A stretch of DNA of 64,000 bases from Coprococcus sp. OM04-5BH (GTDB lineage Bacteria > Bacillota > Clostridia > Lachnospirales > Lachnospiraceae). Positions within the stretch are counted from its first letter, which is position 1. Each line of letters starts with the position of its first letter. The notes under the pieces are model-generated. The model had not been told where the DNA came from. It did no database searches and saw only the letters and a list, made by a program, of their open reading frames with translations. This document shows positions 62,165-64,000 of this stretch, piece after piece. Position numbers and translations under genes: made by a program. The stretch is taken from assembly GCF_003482105.1 (NCBI RefSeq), contig NZ_QULM01000001.1, positions 992,001-1,056,000 on the forward strand, given 5' to 3'.

Positions 62165-62781
62165 AAAGTTTCATGCAAGAAATATTTCATGTCCAAGTCA
62201 AAGGCAAGTTATATATCACTAGAACTTGGGAACAGCGTAGGTGGATAGATACTGTAGATATTTCAACAGAAATGGTAGATCCTACTTCTGGTGAATATGA
62301 TGATATGCCCCACATTGCGCCAGGAAATATAGAGGCGTTCACGGGGCGAATATTAAATAATGTCAAGACTGTAAAAGAGGAGCAGCTTATTAGCGGAAAA
62401 TTCAGATTTAGACCTGGTAATGTTGTGTATGGAAAAATAAATCCTCAACTTGGCAAGTACTTTTATGCCACTGTTGATGGGCTTACTAGTGCAGATGCAT
62501 ATGTGTTCAATGGAAAAAATGGATTGAGACAAAAATTTTTGTTTTCACAGTTACAGACAAATGATTTCTTTAAATATTCGGTATCTGTTTCGAAGCGTTC
62601 AGGTATGCCAAAGATCAACAGAGATGAGTTAAATGCATATACATTTTTTGTACCACATAAGGATGAACAAGACAAAATTGGTGATTTTTTACTTGGTATT
62701 GACCACCTCATCACTCTTCACCAGTGGAAGTTTTACAAATTCATAAACATAAGTTTTCAATGGCGTAAACTTATTGTATAA
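62158..62781 (+). pseudogene. Silent hsdS half (direct orientation)
   Basis: Reads TRTWEQRRWIDTVDISTEMV at its start and FLLGIDHLITLHQWKFYKF at its end: a single target-recognition domain between the shared flanks (62227-62724, 498 bp), with VYGKINPQLGKYFYATVDGL in the middle and different from the other three. It lacks a proper HsdS N-terminus and second half, so it is a storage copy rather than a functional subunit. Ends 230 bp before hsdR. Confidence 0.85.
62701..62736 (+). repeat. 36-bp inverted repeat, right copy
   Basis: Partner of 61613-61648. The pair encloses both silent halves, while TGGGAACAGCGTAAG (62114-62128, minus) and TGGGAACAGCGTAGG (62227-62241, plus) form an inner inverted pair. 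Confidence 0.9.
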
Positions 62782-62942
62782 TAACTACAGTTGTTTATTT
62801 TTTGGAATGGTTAGTGTATAAAGGCAGATAATGAACTTGTATATAGATTTAACAGTGTAGAGAACTAATACATTGAAGATAAGCATCATAGATAATAGCT
62901 GAGACTAATGTGTCAGGCTTTATATGAAAACCAGACATGCAG

Positions 62943-62983
62943 CGTCAGCCCTTTGCCGAAGGCGAATTTTAAATGGGCTGACG
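62943..62983 (+). repeat. Leader hairpin shared with sstT (copy 2)
   Basis: CGTCAGCCC / GGGCTGACG perfect 9-bp stem enclosing TTTGCCGAAGGCGAATTTTA. It ends 25 bp before the hsdR start, in the same place relative to the gene as the copy before sstT. The preceding 62782-62942 contains no gene. Confidence 0.75.
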
Positions 62984-63008
62984 TTCAATATTTAGGAGAA
63001 GGGGTATA

Positions 63009-64000
63009 ATGGCAGAATTAGAAGCTTTAATTGAAGAGAAATTAATCAATCAGTTGGTATATGGGGATTCTCAGTGGACATATAGACCGGATCTGAAGAC
63101 TGAAAGTGATCTGTGGAACAATTTCAGATATATTCTTGAGCAGAATAATAAAGACAGGCTTAATGGTGAGAGCTTATCGGATCCTGAATTTGAACAGGTG
63201 AAGAACCAGCTTCAATTTTCATCATTCTACAAGGCCGGAGAATGGCTTGTGGGGGAGAACGGCAAGGTACAGGTACATGTGCAGAGAGGCACAGAAAAAC
63301 TCCATCTTGTTGTAATGAATCATGAACATATAGCAGGCGGAAGCAGTGTATATGAAGTTATAAATCAGTATAATGCACTGGCTGCGGCGGAGGATGTTGA
63401 CGGCACAAGAGACAGAAGATTTGATGTAACCCTTATGATCAATGGTCTTCCTATGATACATATAGAGCTTAAGAATAAGCAGCACTCATATATGGATGCT
63501 TTCAGGCAGATAAAGAAATATATTGGTGAGGGAAAATTCACAGGTATATTCTCTGCTGTGCAGATGTTCGTTATAAGTAATGGCGTGGATACGAAGTATT
63601 TCTCCGCAGCCGGTGATAATGAACTGAACGAGAAATTTGTAAGCGGATGGCTGGACAGCAATAATAATCCCGTTACAGATTATATAGATTTTGCAAGGTG
63701 TGTTTTAAGCATACCACAGGCACATGAGATGATCGCCAGGTATACGGTGCTTGACCGGGATGCGAAGAGGTTGATACTTCTCAGACCATATCAGATCCAT
63801 GCAATAGAATCCATAAGGGAAGCATCAAAAGTAGGAAAGGGCGGATTTGTATGGCATACCACAGGCTCAGGCAAGACTCTGACATCCTACAAGGCTACAA
63901 GAAATCTGCTTATGGATATACCCTCCCTTGACAAGACTATTTTCCTGATAGACAGAAAAGATCTGGATACCCAGACAAGTCAGGCATTTCAGGCATATGC
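63009..64000 (+). CDS. hsdR: Type I restriction endonuclease subunit (3' end outside window)
   Basis: The first 330 codons of HsdR, open to the window edge; complete proteins are about 1000 residues. The N-terminal nuclease domain shows RRFDVTLMINGLPMIHIELK, matching the D...E-x-K catalytic pattern. The first helicase motif appears as GFVWHTTGSGKTLTSYKA (Walker A) and FLIDRKDLDTQTSQAF follows. It cuts unmethylated DNA after translocation, together with HsdM and HsdS encoded upstream. TTAGGAGAAGGGG precedes ATG 63009. It is separated from hsdS by the DUF3990/DUF3791/Fic insertion and the silent hsdS halves. Confidence 0.93.
   Translation, partial: MAELEALIEEKLINQLVYGDSQWTYRPDLKTESDLWNNFRYILEQNNKDRLNGESLSDPEFEQVKNQLQFSSFYKAGEWLVGENGKVQVHVQRGTEKLHLVVMNHEHIAGGSSVYEVINQYNALAAAEDVDGTRDRRFDVTLMINGLPMIHIELKNKQHSYMDAFRQIKKYIGEGKFTGIFSAVQMFVISNGVDTKYFSAAGDNELNEKFVSGWLDSNNNPVTDYIDFARCVLSIPQAHEMIARYTVLDRDAKRLILLRPYQIHAIESIREASKVGKGGFVWHTTGSGKTLTSYKATRNLLMDIPSLDKTIFLIDRKDLDTQTSQAFQAY

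Overview
The window looks like a chromosomal segment of a gut Firmicute of the Lachnospiraceae (Coprococcus/Roseburia/Lachnospira-like). The clues are moderate-to-low GC, strong AGGAGG ribosome-binding sites, Gram-positive lipoproteins and a sortase-type surface protein, plant- and milk-sugar catabolic genes, and many Clostridia-type DUF families. Genus is inference. No rRNA, tRNA, CRISPR array or integrase/recombinase gene was found.

Layout. (1) 1-2.4 kb: 3' part of a GH32 fructan/sucrose hydrolase and a fructokinase, then a terminator. (2) 2.5-3.1 kb: an internally deleted IS3-family element with both terminal repeats. (3) 3.1-15.0 kb: an accessory region of small, mostly single-gene units, nearly all on the + strand (GNAT acetyltransferases, lipoproteins, tiny membrane proteins, DUF6572, DUF3267, DUF3784, DUF2809, a PfkB kinase). 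They are separated by recurrent short imperfect-hairpin motifs that begin just after stop codons and often end just before the next ribosome-binding site. It also holds many gene fragments, a cupin/HxlR divergon and a MarR-controlled radical-SAM mobile pair. A 190-bp direct repeat lies near each end (4.2 and 14.9 kb). The arrangement resembles an integrase-less integron cassette array and is my main candidate for an undescribed system. (4) 15.1-21.1 kb: lactose locus (AraC regulator divergent from a GH2 beta-galactosidase, then a GPH-family symporter with a 5' homopolymer frameshift). (5) 21.1-32.8 kb: AraC regulator divergent from a 25-codon peptide gene, TetR plus a leucine-rich-repeat surface protein, a two-component system divergent from a small CXXC protein, a polyferredoxin and a lipoprotein thioredoxin, a MATE exporter, and a second PfkB cassette carrying the array motifs. 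(6) 32.9-43.5 kb: maltodextrin regulon (AraC, glycogen/maltodextrin phosphorylase, ABC importer, LacI repressor, amylomaltase) and a decayed diguanylate cyclase. (7) 44.0-47.9 kb: operon of a small secreted protein, a lipoprotein, two similar six-helix permeases and an ABC ATPase. (8) 48.4-53.8 kb: SstT symporter, a lipoprotein and a second beta-galactosidase beside the remnant of its lost AraC regulator. (9) 54-64 kb: macro-domain, vWA and YunG-like proteins, then a type I restriction-modification locus (hsdM, hsdS, silent specificity cassettes, hsdR running off the end) with DUF3990, DUF3791 and Fic genes inserted.

How the genes work together: the conserved backbone imports and degrades fructans, lactose and maltodextrins. 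The accessory parts carry stress, resistance and defence functions and show heavy recombination: duplicated cassettes, truncated genes, inverted hsdS target-recognition domains and several families of intergenic hairpins.
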